Assembly: GCA_037127915.1 (NCBI GenBank)
Contig: JBAXXL010000013.1
Coordinates: 1 to 64,000, forward strand
Direction: 5' to 3'
DNA: 64,000 bases
DNA from: JBAXXL01 sp037127915
GTDB taxonomy: Bacteria; Bacteroidota; Ignavibacteria; Kapaibacteriales; UBA2268
Shown: piece after piece, positions 41,058 to 49,719 of the stretch
Numbering within the stretch: the stretch's first letter is position 1
How the letters are laid out: the number at the start of each line of letters is the position of its first letter
Notes under the pieces: model-generated
Databases searched by the model: none
Told to the model about the DNA's origin: nothing
The model's input: only the letters and a program-made list of their open reading frames with translations
Position numbers and translations under genes: made by a program

Positions 41058-43136
41058 ATGAGAAAAGTATGTTCATTATTATTTATCGTATCATTTCTAT
41101 TGATGACATTGGTTGCAAAAGCACAGCCAAAGCTGGAAGAGTGCAACAATGGGTTGTTCAGCACTCAAATAAAATCACTAATCATAAGAGATAGTATTGT
41201 TTATGCCGTTGCAAATAAAAAAGATATTTTAAAATCAACAGACCAAGGTTTAACTTGGACCAAACTAACAACGAACCTTCCTGATAAACAAATAAATTGC
41301 ATGTCGGTTAGTATTAAATATTTGTTAGTCGGTAACACCAATGGGTTTTATATATCATCTGATAAAGGTGTTAATTGGCTCAACAAAAATAATGGGATAT
41401 TGACTTCTAATTCTGTAAATTGCATATTATCGGATAGTACGAACAATGTGTATATTGGACTGCCAAATGGTATTTATTATGCAAATAACGCTTATATGAC
41501 TGGTTATAATGTTACTTGGGTAAATAAAAGTGATGGTTTAAACAATTCGACAATTAAATGCTTAGTTAGGTATGGTAGTAAAATCCTTGCCGGAAGCGAA
41601 GGCGGAGGCATTTTTATCAGCGATAACAATGGTTCATATTGGTCGGCAAGTAACAATGGATTAACAAATGATACTATAACTTGTATGGTTGTATCTGAAA
41701 ATAATATATTTGCCGGTACGAAAAGTGGCGGCGTTTGTATGTCAACCAACGAGGGTGTACAATGGACGGCAGTAAATACCGGATTAACTAATCTCAAAAT
41801 AATAAGTTTGCGAGTCATTGGTTCTAGCATTTATGCCGGAACGGATAAAGGTTTATTTGTAGCACCCATCCAAGATATGAATTGGATATCTATTCCGAAT
41901 GAAATTTTTGACGCCAACATCAATTGTATTACAAATGATAAAGATAATATATTCGTTGGTACTAATAACAGCGGTTTGTTAATCTCGAGCGATAGCGGAG
42001 AAAATTGGAAAAGACCAAATTCAGGGATATCACTATTAAAAATTAATTGTTTAGCAGGTAGTTCTAATAATATGTATGTCGGAACTGAGGGCGGAGGAAT
42101 TTTTGTATCTTCTAATAAAGGCAATAACTGGAAATCTTTTAGTAATGGTCTTTCTAGTAATTACATTCATAGCATAGTAATAAGTGGGGATAGTATATTT
42201 GCAGGAACACATGGGGGATTAGAGTTTTTAACTGAAAATGATTATGCATGGAAAACGATTTATAATGGTCAAGTGAGTAAGAATTTTGTATTAGGTGATG
42301 ACATATATTGTTGTTCATCAATGTATGTTCTAACCGCCAAAAGAAATGAACTTGTTTGGAAACAAATCATGTATAATGACGTAAGATCTATGGCAAAAAT
42401 CGGTCAAAAAACTTTTGCCGGTATGCTAACTCAATATGGACCTAAAGGAATTATAACTGGAGGGGGATTGTTTGTAAAAAATGATAACGATACCTTATGG
42501 AAAGAGATAGGGTTTAAAAATAAAAGTGTCGGAACTATGGTTATCAATAAATCTAATTTATTAGTGCTAAGCGACAAAGGTTTCCTTATTACAACCGATT
42601 TAGGGATATCATGGGAACCAATTAAGTTTAATGCCCCTGATACTTATCTTACCACAATTGTGGGTAATGGGAAAGACATTTTTTTAGGTACTTCAGGATT
42701 GGACGATACACCAGGAATGCTTTTTTCATCTAGCGACAATGGTTCCAGCTGGAAAGTTATTGATACAATTTTAAATGAAAAATTATTACTAAATATGAAT
42801 ATCAGTGGTAATTATCTTTTTTTGAATTTTACTAAAGATGGTATGTATCGAATCGATATCTCCGATTATGTCAGTGTCGAAGAAAAACCGGGCGCGGAAG
42901 AATTCTCTGTTTATCCAAACCCGGCAGGCGATTTTATAACGGTAACTTTGAAACCTTCCGAAGGTTTCGAACCTTCGGAAGGTTCTGAAATCGAAATCTA
43001 CAATACGCTCGGCGAAAAGGTGATGACAGTAGAACAGACATTTTTGTCTGTTCAGCAAATCAACATTTCAGATTTACCCAAAGGAATATATATTCTAAGA
43101 ATGGGAAACGAAGTAGCAAAATTTATAAAATTGTAA
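41058..43136 (+). CDS. T9SS-exported beta-propeller protein (BNR-like repeats)
   Basis: A 692-residue secreted protein; signal peptide cleaved before Gln (VAKA|QPKL). Residues of about 30-590 consist of repeated Asp-box blades (STDQGLTWTKL, SSDKGVNWLN, STNEGVQWTAV, SSDSGENWKR, SSNKGNNWKSF, TTDLGISWEP, SSDNGSSWKV), the pattern of BNR/sortilin-type propellers, which bind proteins or glycans; sialidase catalytic residues are not apparent. The end is a T9SS sorting domain (VYPNPAGDFITVTLKP ... NISDLPKGIYILRMG), nearly identical to that of the upstream gene, including in-frame palindromes. Confidence 0.87.
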   Translation: MRKVCSLLFIVSFLLMTLVAKAQPKLEECNNGLFSTQIKSLIIRDSIVYAVANKKDILKSTDQGLTWTKLTTNLPDKQINCMSVSIKYLLVGNTNGFYISSDKGVNWLNKNNGILTSNSVNCILSDSTNNVYIGLPNGIYYANNAYMTGYNVTWVNKSDGLNNSTIKCLVRYGSKILAGSEGGGIFISDNNGSYWSASNNGLTNDTITCMVVSENNIFAGTKSGGVCMSTNEGVQWTAVNTGLTNLKIISLRVIGSSIYAGTDKGLFVAPIQDMNWISIPNEIFDANINCITNDKDNIFVGTNNSGLLISSDSGENWKRPNSGISLLKINCLAGSSNNMYVGTEGGGIFVSSNKGNNWKSFSNGLSSNYIHSIVISGDSIFAGTHGGLEFLTENDYAWKTIYNGQVSKNFVLGDDIYCCSSMYVLTAKRNELVWKQIMYNDVRSMAKIGQKTFAGMLTQYGPKGIITGGGLFVKNDNDTLWKEIGFKNKSVGTMVINKSNLLVLSDKGFLITTDLGISWEPIKFNAPDTYLTTIVGNGKDIFLGTSGLDDTPGMLFSSSDNGSSWKVIDTILNEKLLLNMNISGNYLFLNFTKDGMYRIDISDYVSVEEKPGAEEFSVYPNPAGDFITVTLKPSEGFEPSEGSEIEIYNTLGEKVMTVEQTFLSVQQINISDLPKGIYILRMGNEVAKFIKL
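42950..42985 (+). repeat. Two in-frame 18-base palindromic units (SEGFEP)
   Basis: Units at 42950 and 42968 of the same type as those at 40665-40718, one unit fewer. Confidence 0.9.
43032..43053. repeat. In-frame palindrome of the ACAGACA family
   Basis: Arms GAACAGACA/TGTCTGTTC, loop TTTT. It encodes VEQTFLSVQQ at the place equivalent to 40762-40789. The outer arms have decayed (TAGAAC against TTCAGC) compared with that copy. Confidence 0.9.
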
Positions 43137-43347
43137 CACAGTTCATTAATTGACAGTTGACAGTTGATAGTTGACAGTTGATAGTTGAAAATGAGGAAGA
43201 AAAGAGAAACCACCTAGCCCCATTTTTCAAAGGGGATTAGGGGGTCTCTTCTCTTTCTTCTCATTAACAATTTACAATTAACCATTGACAATTAATCTGC
43301 GTCCTCAGTGTGCTGTTCTTCGCCAACCAACGCTGTTCCACAATAAT
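43137..43347. repeat. Intergenic repeats after the propeller gene
   Basis: GACAGTTGATAGTT repeats (about 43151-43187), a hairpin element with CCCC-ATTTTTCAAA-GGGG followed by ATTAGGGGGT (about 43215-43245), TTACAATTAACCATTGACAA, and a short piece of the dispersed repeat (CTGCGTCCTCAGTGTGC). No gene. Confidence 0.6.
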
Positions 43348-43392
43348 AAAAAAACCGGCATCTCGACTATGCTCAAGATGACCGGTTTTCTC
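43348..43392. terminator. Bidirectional terminator at the end of the PBP1A gene
   Basis: Stem AAAACCGG/CCGGTTTT (43351-43358 with 43382-43389) extended by CATCT/AGATG, with A runs on the left and TTTTC on the right. It lies 46 bases beyond the PBP1A stop. Confidence 0.65.
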
Positions 43393-43437
43393 TTTTCTTT
43401 CTTTATAAACTTTTAACTTTATGAACTTTACAAACTC

Positions 43438-45630
43438 TTAATTGCTATCACTTTCGGCTTTGTTGTCGCGATAGAATTCCTTTTGCGCTTTTGTCAGCGG
43501 ATATGGTTTGCCGTATTCGTAAGTTTGTTTTTTGTAATCAAATGTTTTCTTATGGAATTTCAAGCTTGGGTCTTTATAAATTTTACTCATTAATCTGCCC
43601 CAAATCGGCGCGGCGGCGTATCCGCCATATCCTTCGCCACCTAAGCAGGTAAATGTGATTCGTTTATCGTCGAATCCTAGCCAAACGCCTGCAACAAGTT
43701 CAGGAGTATATCCGATAAACCATGCGTCGGCGGCGTCTTGTGTGGTGCCTGTTTTTCCCGCGGCGTCGGTTGCTGTAAAGTAGCTTCTAATAACATAAGC
43801 TGTACCGCCGTTGACAACACGCTCCATCATATATACCATTTGGTCGGCAATTTCAGGTAAAATCGCATCGGTTATACTGCTTTCCTGTTTGTTGCGTTTC
43901 ATAACGACATTGCCTTTTTTATCTTCGATGTATGTATAATTATATGGCTCGTAGTGAAGCCCGCGGTTAACGAAAATCGAATATGCGGAAATCAATTCCA
44001 AAGGTTTTACATCGCCGCCTGCACCGAGACTCAAAGCGGGTACAGCATCGAGATCGGATTTTATTCCGGCTTTACGAGCTATAAAAATTACTTCATCAGG
44101 ATTCGTTACCGATGTGATCAATCGTGCCGCAACAGTATTGATGGACGCTTGTAGAGCGGATGTCAATGTTCGAGTGTCACCCGGAGCGCACTCAGCAGAA
44201 CCGGATGGTGTCCAATAGGTGCTATCCCATAATTGATAGCGGAATGGTCCGCATTCGACTTCGCTTTCGGGTGTGTAACCGTTTGTCAAAGCAGAAGCAT
44301 AAACGAAAGGTTTCATCGCGGAACCCGGCTGACGGAAGATTTGCGCGGCGTGGTTTAGAGAGTAATCGGCTTCAAAATTCTGGCGCATAGCTTGAGGCGA
44401 ACCCCCTACCATAGCCAAAATTGCACCGGAATGAGCGTCCAAAACCACTAATCCGCATTGGATAGTTGCGGCGGCTATTTTTACAGAATCTATCCATCGA
44501 GGATTTTCTCTTAAGCGTCCGGCTATTTGCGCACGCTCAGCATTGGTGATAGCCGCTAAGTATTTCGGATTTTTAGCTATGGCTTTGGTGATGATAACAT
44601 TTAATAAATCGGGGTGGCTCGCCCAACGCCAACCGCTATTGAACCTTGCCTGCAATCCTACCAAATGTTCTTCCACAGCTTGCAAAGCATAACGCTGAAT
44701 TCTGGAATCAATAGTTGAATAAATAGCTAAGCCATCTTTATAAATATTATAGCGTTCTGCAAATTCACCTGAACCGAAAGTTTGGCGGAGCATCTCAATG
44801 AAATGCGGTGCGATATTATCGCCGATTTTTTTATTTGGTGTTTTATTTAGTACATCGCTGTAATTAAGAACGATTTCTCGTGATACTTCTTCGGCGTATT
44901 GACCGTCAGTTATATAGCCTTCTTTACGCATACAATCTAACACCACGTTACGGCGTTGAAGAGCCATTTCTAAATTATTAAATGGATTATAAGCCGCAGG
45001 TCTAGGCAGAATTCCAACAAGCATGGCGGATTCACCTATTGTCAGATCGCTCGGTTTTTTATTGAAATACGATTTTGCGGCAACGGCTATTCCAAAGCAA
45101 CCTCTACCGAAATGAACGGTGTTGGCATACATTTCCAAAATTTGCTCTTTGGTGTATATTCGCTCTATTTTGACCGCTGTGGCTATTTCCTTCATTTTAC
45201 GAGCCGCTGTGGGTGATTGGTCCAAAAACAGATTGCGTGCCACTTGCTGAGTGATAGTGGAGGCTCCCGAATGTTGACCAAGGAAAATACGCTTGATTAT
45301 GGCTTTGATGATTCGGTCGGGGTCTGTGCCCCAATGTTTGTAAAATTTCCGGTCTTCCGATGCCACAAGAGCATCGACAAAGCTTTTCGGGATTTTATCG
45401 TAAGTGATTGGTATCCGTTTCTGTTCTGTAGAAAATGTTCCAATTAATTGGCCATCGGCACTATAGACACGTGTTGAGAGTTCTTGCTCTGGATTTTCCA
45501 ATCTCGATAAAGATGGTAGCCCGTTCAGGGTTACTATACTGAAAATTATATATATTAAAAACGATACCACTACTGTCATAACTATAAGTATCCTTATTAA
45601 TTTCTTAGGGGTCATATCTTGCATATTCAT
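43438..45630 (-). CDS. Bifunctional penicillin-binding protein 1A
   Basis: A 730-residue class A PBP that polymerises and cross-links peptidoglycan; one N-terminal membrane anchor (about 11-33). Transglycosylase motifs: VASEDRKFYKHWG (catalytic Glu), GASTITQQVARNLFL, and ARKMKEIATAVKIER. Transpeptidase motifs: RQPGSAMKPFVYA (Ser-x-x-Lys), ASINTVAARL (SxN) and AAGKTGTTQDAADAWFIGY (KTG). Length is normal. It follows the SDR gene with a TAATG overlap. Confidence 0.94.
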   Translation of the reverse strand: MNMQDMTPKKLIRILIVMTVVVSFLIYIIFSIVTLNGLPSLSRLENPEQELSTRVYSADGQLIGTFSTEQKRIPITYDKIPKSFVDALVASEDRKFYKHWGTDPDRIIKAIIKRIFLGQHSGASTITQQVARNLFLDQSPTAARKMKEIATAVKIERIYTKEQILEMYANTVHFGRGCFGIAVAAKSYFNKKPSDLTIGESAMLVGILPRPAAYNPFNNLEMALQRRNVVLDCMRKEGYITDGQYAEEVSREIVLNYSDVLNKTPNKKIGDNIAPHFIEMLRQTFGSGEFAERYNIYKDGLAIYSTIDSRIQRYALQAVEEHLVGLQARFNSGWRWASHPDLLNVIITKAIAKNPKYLAAITNAERAQIAGRLRENPRWIDSVKIAAATIQCGLVVLDAHSGAILAMVGGSPQAMRQNFEADYSLNHAAQIFRQPGSAMKPFVYASALTNGYTPESEVECGPFRYQLWDSTYWTPSGSAECAPGDTRTLTSALQASINTVAARLITSVTNPDEVIFIARKAGIKSDLDAVPALSLGAGGDVKPLELISAYSIFVNRGLHYEPYNYTYIEDKKGNVVMKRNKQESSITDAILPEIADQMVYMMERVVNGGTAYVIRSYFTATDAAGKTGTTQDAADAWFIGYTPELVAGVWLGFDDKRITFTCLGGEGYGGYAAAPIWGRLMSKIYKDPSLKFHKKTFDYKKQTYEYGKPYPLTKAQKEFYRDNKAESDSN

Positions 45631-46367
45631 TATAAATCACCTGTTATTGGGCGCAAGGTCATATCTTCGACTAATAATTCTCCGGCAAAGCAAAGCTCGA
45701 CCACGGCGGCTATTGCCTTAGCTGTATTTTTGGGACTGAGCATCAATTTTCCTTTGGCTTCTCTCACCGTTTCGTCCCAAATTTCTGTATTCATAGCACC
45801 CGGATTTATATTTACGATTTTGATATGTTCATTTCTTAGCTCTTCGCGTGCAGAACGGAAAAAAGCTGATAAAGCCGCTTTCGTTGCCGCATAAGCTCCA
45901 ACATTTTTAAATGCCGTCTCTGCAGTAACGGAGCCTATATTTATTATGGCGCCGAATTTATTAGCCAGCATCCCCGGTAAAACTGTTTGAAAGCAATACA
46001 TAGGACCATATAAATTTGTTTTAATCATTTCTTCGAACGATTCTGCGCTTTGCTTTGCCGCTTTTGAGGTGCATACAATTCCGGCATTATTAATCAACAC
46101 ATCTACACCACCGGCTATATGGCAGATATTTTCATAAGCTTTTTCGACATCTTTTTTATTTGTAACATCGCAGGAAATGTAATGCGCGCTTTTTTCGGAA
46201 AGAAAATACGGAGGAAAATAGTCGTTTTTGTTATAATATTCACAATCGCGGCGCGAACCAAAAAAAACCGTCGCGTTCTTATCTATCAATAATTTGGCAG
46301 TTTCCAGACCTAAACCACGCGCTGAACCGGTCAGCCAAATTCGTTTACCTTCTAAATTTATGTTCAT
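45630..46367 (-). CDS. Short-chain dehydrogenase/reductase
   Basis: A 245-residue cytoplasmic NAD(P)-dependent oxidoreductase. TGSARGLGLE is the cofactor motif, VLINNAGIV the structural motif, and the active site is Ser in NIGSVTAET with YAATK. FFGSRRDCE after the second strand suggests NADPH preference. Substrate unknown; it is not clearly FabG. It shares a transcript with the PBP1A gene. Confidence 0.88.
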   Translation of the reverse strand: MNINLEGKRIWLTGSARGLGLETAKLLIDKNATVFFGSRRDCEYYNKNDYFPPYFLSEKSAHYISCDVTNKKDVEKAYENICHIAGGVDVLINNAGIVCTSKAAKQSAESFEEMIKTNLYGPMYCFQTVLPGMLANKFGAIINIGSVTAETAFKNVGAYAATKAALSAFFRSAREELRNEHIKIVNINPGAMNTEIWDETVREAKGKLMLSPKNTAKAIAAVVELCFAGELLVEDMTLRPITGDL

Positions 46368-46737
46368 TTTTCGTTAATGCCTATTTCATTTGAACTATTA
46401 TATCTTTCAAAATTACAAAAAAAATCTAATAATTCTGCTCTTATTTATAGATGAGTGAAATTCAAACAATGGAAAGTTGACAGTTGAAAGAATGAGAAAC
46501 CCCCTAACCCCCTTTGAAAAATGGGGAATAATCAGGAATAGGAAATGGAACGCTGATGACGCAGATTTTGCAGATTAACGCTGATTTTTGTTTTGTCATC
46601 TTTTTGAATAGCCATGACTTTTAAGTAGTTGTGCAGATACACGCAAGATATAATGGGCTTTAGCCAAAAAGGTAGGCGAAGAATGGAACCCGTAATGCGT
46701 AAATTATCATTAACAATTTACAATTAACCATTGACAA
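46368..46737. repeat. Intergenic repeat mosaic
   Basis: No gene. An element with CCCC-CTTTGAAAAAT-GGGG (about 46505-46525, preceded by AAACCCCCTAA); a dispersed repeat copy (about 46550-46590); a reversed and decayed double hairpin (GCCATGACTTTTAAG at 46611 and GGGCTTTAGCC at 46655); and TTACAATTAACCATTGACAA directly at the end of folK. The promoter of the SDR gene should be near 46400. Confidence 0.6.
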
Positions 46738-47247
46738 TTACATTCCGCCTTGGTAAATCCGAACTTCTGCTTGGTCGGTACATTCGTCCAGAAGTTGGCT
46801 TATGGTTTTTTGGAAAATGGGGTGCACAGCATCGGGTGCGATGTCGTTCAGCGGAGTTAGGACGAAGCGTCTTTCGTGCATACGCGGATGGGGTATTGTG
46901 ATGTCGGGCAGATTAATTACATTGTCGGAATATAATATGATGTCTATATCGAGTTCGCGCTCCTGCCACCTCATTCGTACTTGCCTTCCGGCTAAATACT
47001 CTATACTTTTGCAAATTTTCATCAGCGCGTAAGGCGAAAGTGACGTCATTCCGGAAATCCCGATATTTAAAAACCAGGGTTGATCAAGATTTCCAACGGG
47101 TTCTGTCTTATACCATTGCGATACCTTTAAACAACTCAGTATATTTGCTTCTTCCAATTGACGTATCGCTTTGAGCAATACCATCTCCGGTGAACCCAAA
47201 TTTGAGCCCAAAGATAGGAGTACTAAATTTTTGGATTTTATTATCAT
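46738..47247 (-). CDS. folK: 6-hydroxymethyl-7,8-dihydropterin pyrophosphokinase (HPPK)
   Basis: A folate-pathway enzyme transferring pyrophosphate from ATP to the pterin. The 169 residues show VLLSLGSNLGSPEMVL, YKTEPVGNLDQPWFLN, RQVRMRWQERELDIDIILY (metal-binding Asp pair in DIDI) and IPHPRMHERRFVLTPLNDIAP. It is downstream of folB with a 74-base gap that contains a palindrome, so the two sequential enzymes are probably one transcript. Confidence 0.95.
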   Translation of the reverse strand: MIIKSKNLVLLSLGSNLGSPEMVLLKAIRQLEEANILSCLKVSQWYKTEPVGNLDQPWFLNIGISGMTSLSPYALMKICKSIEYLAGRQVRMRWQERELDIDIILYSDNVINLPDITIPHPRMHERRFVLTPLNDIAPDAVHPIFQKTISQLLDECTDQAEVRIYQGGM

Positions 47248-47271
47248 CGATTATTTTTGCTGTAAAAGCAC

Positions 47272-47299
47272 TGAACAAGGAGTTGCAACCCCTTGTTCA
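47272..47299. repeat. Nested palindrome between folB and folK
   Basis: Outer arms TGAACAAGG/CCTTGTTCA enclose the inner palindrome GTTG/CAAC. No T run on either side, so probably another member of the palindromic repeats; termination is possible but not supported. Confidence 0.7.
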
Positions 47300-47321
47300 A
47301 TTGGTGTTTAATTATTATAAT

Positions 47322-47705
47322 CTACGCCGTTCTTTCAATTGATTGTTCGGCTTCAACATAATCAACATACCGTCTCAACGGCACATTCAATTTGCGGACG
47401 CGGCAAGTGCCTTTTTGCAAATAATCAAAGCGTTCCATCAGCATATTAAGGATTTCGTTGCATATTGTTTCAATCAGGTCGTAACTTTCTTCGCCGTTAA
47501 TTACTTCGCTGATACAAAACATAGCTTCTTCGTAATTCAGAGCTTCGCTGACATCGTCGTTAATTATTGCTTTCGTAGCATCGTACCAAAGTTCCAAATC
47601 AACTTCATATTTTCCGCCGATTTTCTTTTCTTCGACTTTAACGCCATGGTATGCATAATATACAGCGTTTTCGATTTTCAATTTCATTAATGATGTAGTT
47701 TTCAT
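47322..47705 (-). CDS. folB: Dihydroneopterin aldolase
   Basis: FolB converts dihydroneopterin to 6-hydroxymethyl-dihydropterin, the FolK substrate. The 127 residues fit the family: IENAVYYAYHGVKVEEKKIGGKYEVDLELW, shortened to its key parts YYAYHGV and EEKKIGGKYEVD, then LNYEEAMFCI, SYDLIETICNEIL, and VRKLNVPLR. Glu in the N-terminal HGV...E motif and the Lys in VRKLNVP are the expected functional residues. Met7 is an alternative start. Confidence 0.9.
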   Translation of the reverse strand: MKTTSLMKLKIENAVYYAYHGVKVEEKKIGGKYEVDLELWYDATKAIINDDVSEALNYEEAMFCISEVINGEESYDLIETICNEILNMLMERFDYLQKGTCRVRKLNVPLRRYVDYVEAEQSIERTA

Positions 47706-47736
47706 TTTTTTTTAAATTTGTTCTAAGTTATATAAA

Positions 47737-48135
47737 CTATATATTTAATTCGGTATGTATATCAAATATCGGTGGATTTGCTATAACATCTTTCACTTTG
47801 CATAGGTCTGCTGAGCGAATCAATGCTTCGTGATATTGTTCAGGAAAAGTAACAGGAACTTTAATTCGCATTATAACTTTGGTCATCTTACCGGTTGTCT
47901 GCGAAAATTCCATATCTTGCATAATTTCAATTCCTGTTGTGTCTATTCCACGGCTGTCACAAAAGCCTTTTATGTAAATACCCGCACAAGTTCCTAATGA
48001 AGCTAAAAAAAGCTCAAATGGACTTGGTGCTGTGTCTTCTCCGCCGCCTCTTACCGGCTGGTCTGTTTCGATTGTAAATTTACCTACTTCTGCGTAAACT
48101 TTCTTTCCACCTGGGAAATGTACTCGTATGCTCAT
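47737..48135 (-). CDS. OsmC/Ohr family protein
   Basis: A 132-residue protein with GGGEDTAPSPFELFLASLGTCAG containing the first Cys (about 50) and SADLCKVKDVIAN the second, as in OsmC-type thiol peroxidases that reduce organic hydroperoxides. The YhfA-like branch of the family is also possible. It starts 11 bases after the glutamine amidotransferase gene. Confidence 0.85.
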   Translation of the reverse strand: MSIRVHFPGGKKVYAEVGKFTIETDQPVRGGGEDTAPSPFELFLASLGTCAGIYIKGFCDSRGIDTTGIEIMQDMEFSQTTGKMTKVIMRIKVPVTFPEQYHEALIRSADLCKVKDVIANPPIFDIHTELNI

Positions 48136-48146
48136 TATCTATTTCC

Positions 48147-48836
48147 TTATATTCTAATTATATTATTTAAAATTATTTTCAAATATTCGCTTGATTTCGC
48201 AATATTTGAGTAATTTTCTTTAATTGTTCGTGTTGATTGGACGAAAGTATCTTCTTTTATTATATTTTCAGCTCTTTCCAACAATCTGTCCAAACTTTCG
48301 TTTGTTTGCTCAAGGTGAAATTGCAATGCTAAAGCGTTCCTATATCGGAAGGCTTGTATTTTAGTTGCTACACTTATTGCGAGGGTTTTGACATCTTCCT
48401 GCAACCTGATAATATCATTGTGCCAATGCAAGGGAGTAAATTTAGACGGGATACCCATAAAAAGCGGTTCCTCGGTTCCCTCTTCAGTCAGCACAACATC
48501 GAACCAACCCATTTCGGGTTTTACATTTTTCTCAACTTTCCAATCCAAAGCCCGCGCAATTATCTGTGCACCTAGGCAAATTCCCAGCACCGGTTTATCG
48601 GAGAATATTATTTTTTTTACGAATGCTTTTTCAGCTGATAACCAAGGATTAGCCACTTCGTCGTTCACGTTTAGTGCACCGCCCAAAACAATCAGGAACT
48701 GAGTATCCTTTTCGTCAGGTAGCGGATCGCCGCGCTTGATGTAATTTATCTTGTAATCATAGTTCTTCTCTGCGAGCCAATCTAAGATTGAGTCCGGCGG
48801 TTTAACGGAAATATGTTGCAAGATCTGGACTTTCAT
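48147..48836 (-). CDS. Class I glutamine amidotransferase (GuaA-like, stand-alone)
   Basis: A 229-residue domain with the nucleophile Cys in VLGICLGAQIIA and the His-x-Glu pair in LQFHLEQ. TQFLIVLGGALNVND is the family's N-terminal glycine motif. Such stand-alone domains include gamma-glutamyl hydrolases acting on small molecules and proteins of unknown role; no synthetase partner is adjacent. The C-terminal ~45 residues (after ERAENII) are a lysine-rich helical extension. Confidence 0.82.
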   Translation of the reverse strand: MKVQILQHISVKPPDSILDWLAEKNYDYKINYIKRGDPLPDEKDTQFLIVLGGALNVNDEVANPWLSAEKAFVKKIIFSDKPVLGICLGAQIIARALDWKVEKNVKPEMGWFDVVLTEEGTEEPLFMGIPSKFTPLHWHNDIIRLQEDVKTLAISVATKIQAFRYRNALALQFHLEQTNESLDRLLERAENIIKEDTFVQSTRTIKENYSNIAKSSEYLKIILNNIIRI

Positions 48837-48879
48837 TTGTTTGATTATAAATTTACTTAAATTACTGTTTATTTATGAT

Positions 48880-48949
48880 GCACAGACAAGAATGTCTGTG
48901 CTACTTTTTTAATCCTTTGTTTAGTAGAACAGACATTCTTGTCTGTTCT
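48880..48949. repeat. Two intergenic copies of the ACAGACA palindrome
   Basis: GCACAGACA-AGAA-TGTCTGTGC (48880-48901) and AGAACAGACA-TTCT-TGTCTGTTCT as 10-bp arms (48926-48949), 24 bases apart and in opposite orientation. The second is the same as the in-gene copy at 40762-40789. T-rich stretch after the first may let it act as a terminator in the plus direction only. Confidence 0.9.
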
Positions 48950-48978
48950 TTAAAACTGTCATTTTACAACAGTTCCAT

Positions 48979-49584
48979 TTAATTTATCAACTCGTTGTCT
49001 TCTTTAGCTGTATCTTCAGTTAAAACATTTTCTTCAACAGTTTTTTTCTCTAAAAATGGTAAATGCTTGTACATTAGAATTAAAATGCAGGCACCGATTG
49101 TAATCGATGAATCTGCTACATTGAATATTGGGAAATATGACCAACGGATAAATAGGAAATTAATATCCGGTATATCAACTTGAACCCAATCAATCACTTT
49201 GCCATAAAACATAGGTCCATAATGGAAAATCATACCGTAAAATACTCTGTCAATTCCATTCCCCATAGCTCCGGCGGCAACAAAGGCAATCCCAATTTTG
49301 ACCCATAGCTTCGCATCTTTAATTTTCGATAAATACACTATAAGGAAAACCGAGGCTACAATTGAAAACAAACTTAAAAATATTTTTGCCCAGCCAAATG
49401 TGATTCCGAACGCCATTCCGGGGTTCTCAACATGTGTAAATTGTAAAAAAGTTCCAATAACTGGTACGGACTCACCATAGCCTAACTTGCTGAAATAGAA
49501 TTTAGTTAATTGGTCAATAACTATCAAAACTACTGCTAATAAATAGAAGCCAATGACTTTGTTTTTTCTTATAATATCGTTCAT
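48979..49584 (-). CDS. lspA: Lipoprotein signal peptidase (LspA)
   Basis: An inner-membrane aspartyl protease cleaving prolipoprotein signal peptides. The 201 residues show IDQLTKFYF, HVENPGMAFGI, and the two catalytic Asp in GNGIDRVFYG and FNVADSSI. Four membrane segments are visible. The C-terminal tail is acidic (TVEENVLTEDTAKEDNELIN). Substrates in this window could be the cyclase at 34165 and the HAD-like lipoprotein at 58455. Confidence 0.95.
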   Translation of the reverse strand: MNDIIRKNKVIGFYLLAVVLIVIDQLTKFYFSKLGYGESVPVIGTFLQFTHVENPGMAFGITFGWAKIFLSLFSIVASVFLIVYLSKIKDAKLWVKIGIAFVAAGAMGNGIDRVFYGMIFHYGPMFYGKVIDWVQVDIPDINFLFIRWSYFPIFNVADSSITIGACILILMYKHLPFLEKKTVEENVLTEDTAKEDNELIN

Positions 49585-49676
49585 TTTAATTCTTATACAT
49601 TAATAATATTCAAATATAATCAAAGATATTTTACTGACAAAATCAAAAAAATGCTTATTAATTCTTATAAAATTTC

Positions 49677-49684
49677 TATATTTG
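49677..49684 (+). promoter_or_regulatory. Possible -7 box of the SpoT-like gene
   Basis: TATATTTG fits TAnnTTTG. Transcription would start near 49691, so the ATG at 49651 would be outside the transcript and the ATG at 49720 is the better start. Confidence 0.5.
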
Positions 49685-49719
49685 TAATTATTAAAAATTG
49701 CTATATTATTTTTAGATTT

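Noticed and set aside
49651..49719. Longer N-terminus of the SpoT-like protein from ATG 49651
   Set aside because: A -7 box (49677-49684) lies inside this stretch and the residues (LINSYKISIFVIIKNCYIIF) are unlike RSH N-termini; the ATG at 49720 is preferred.
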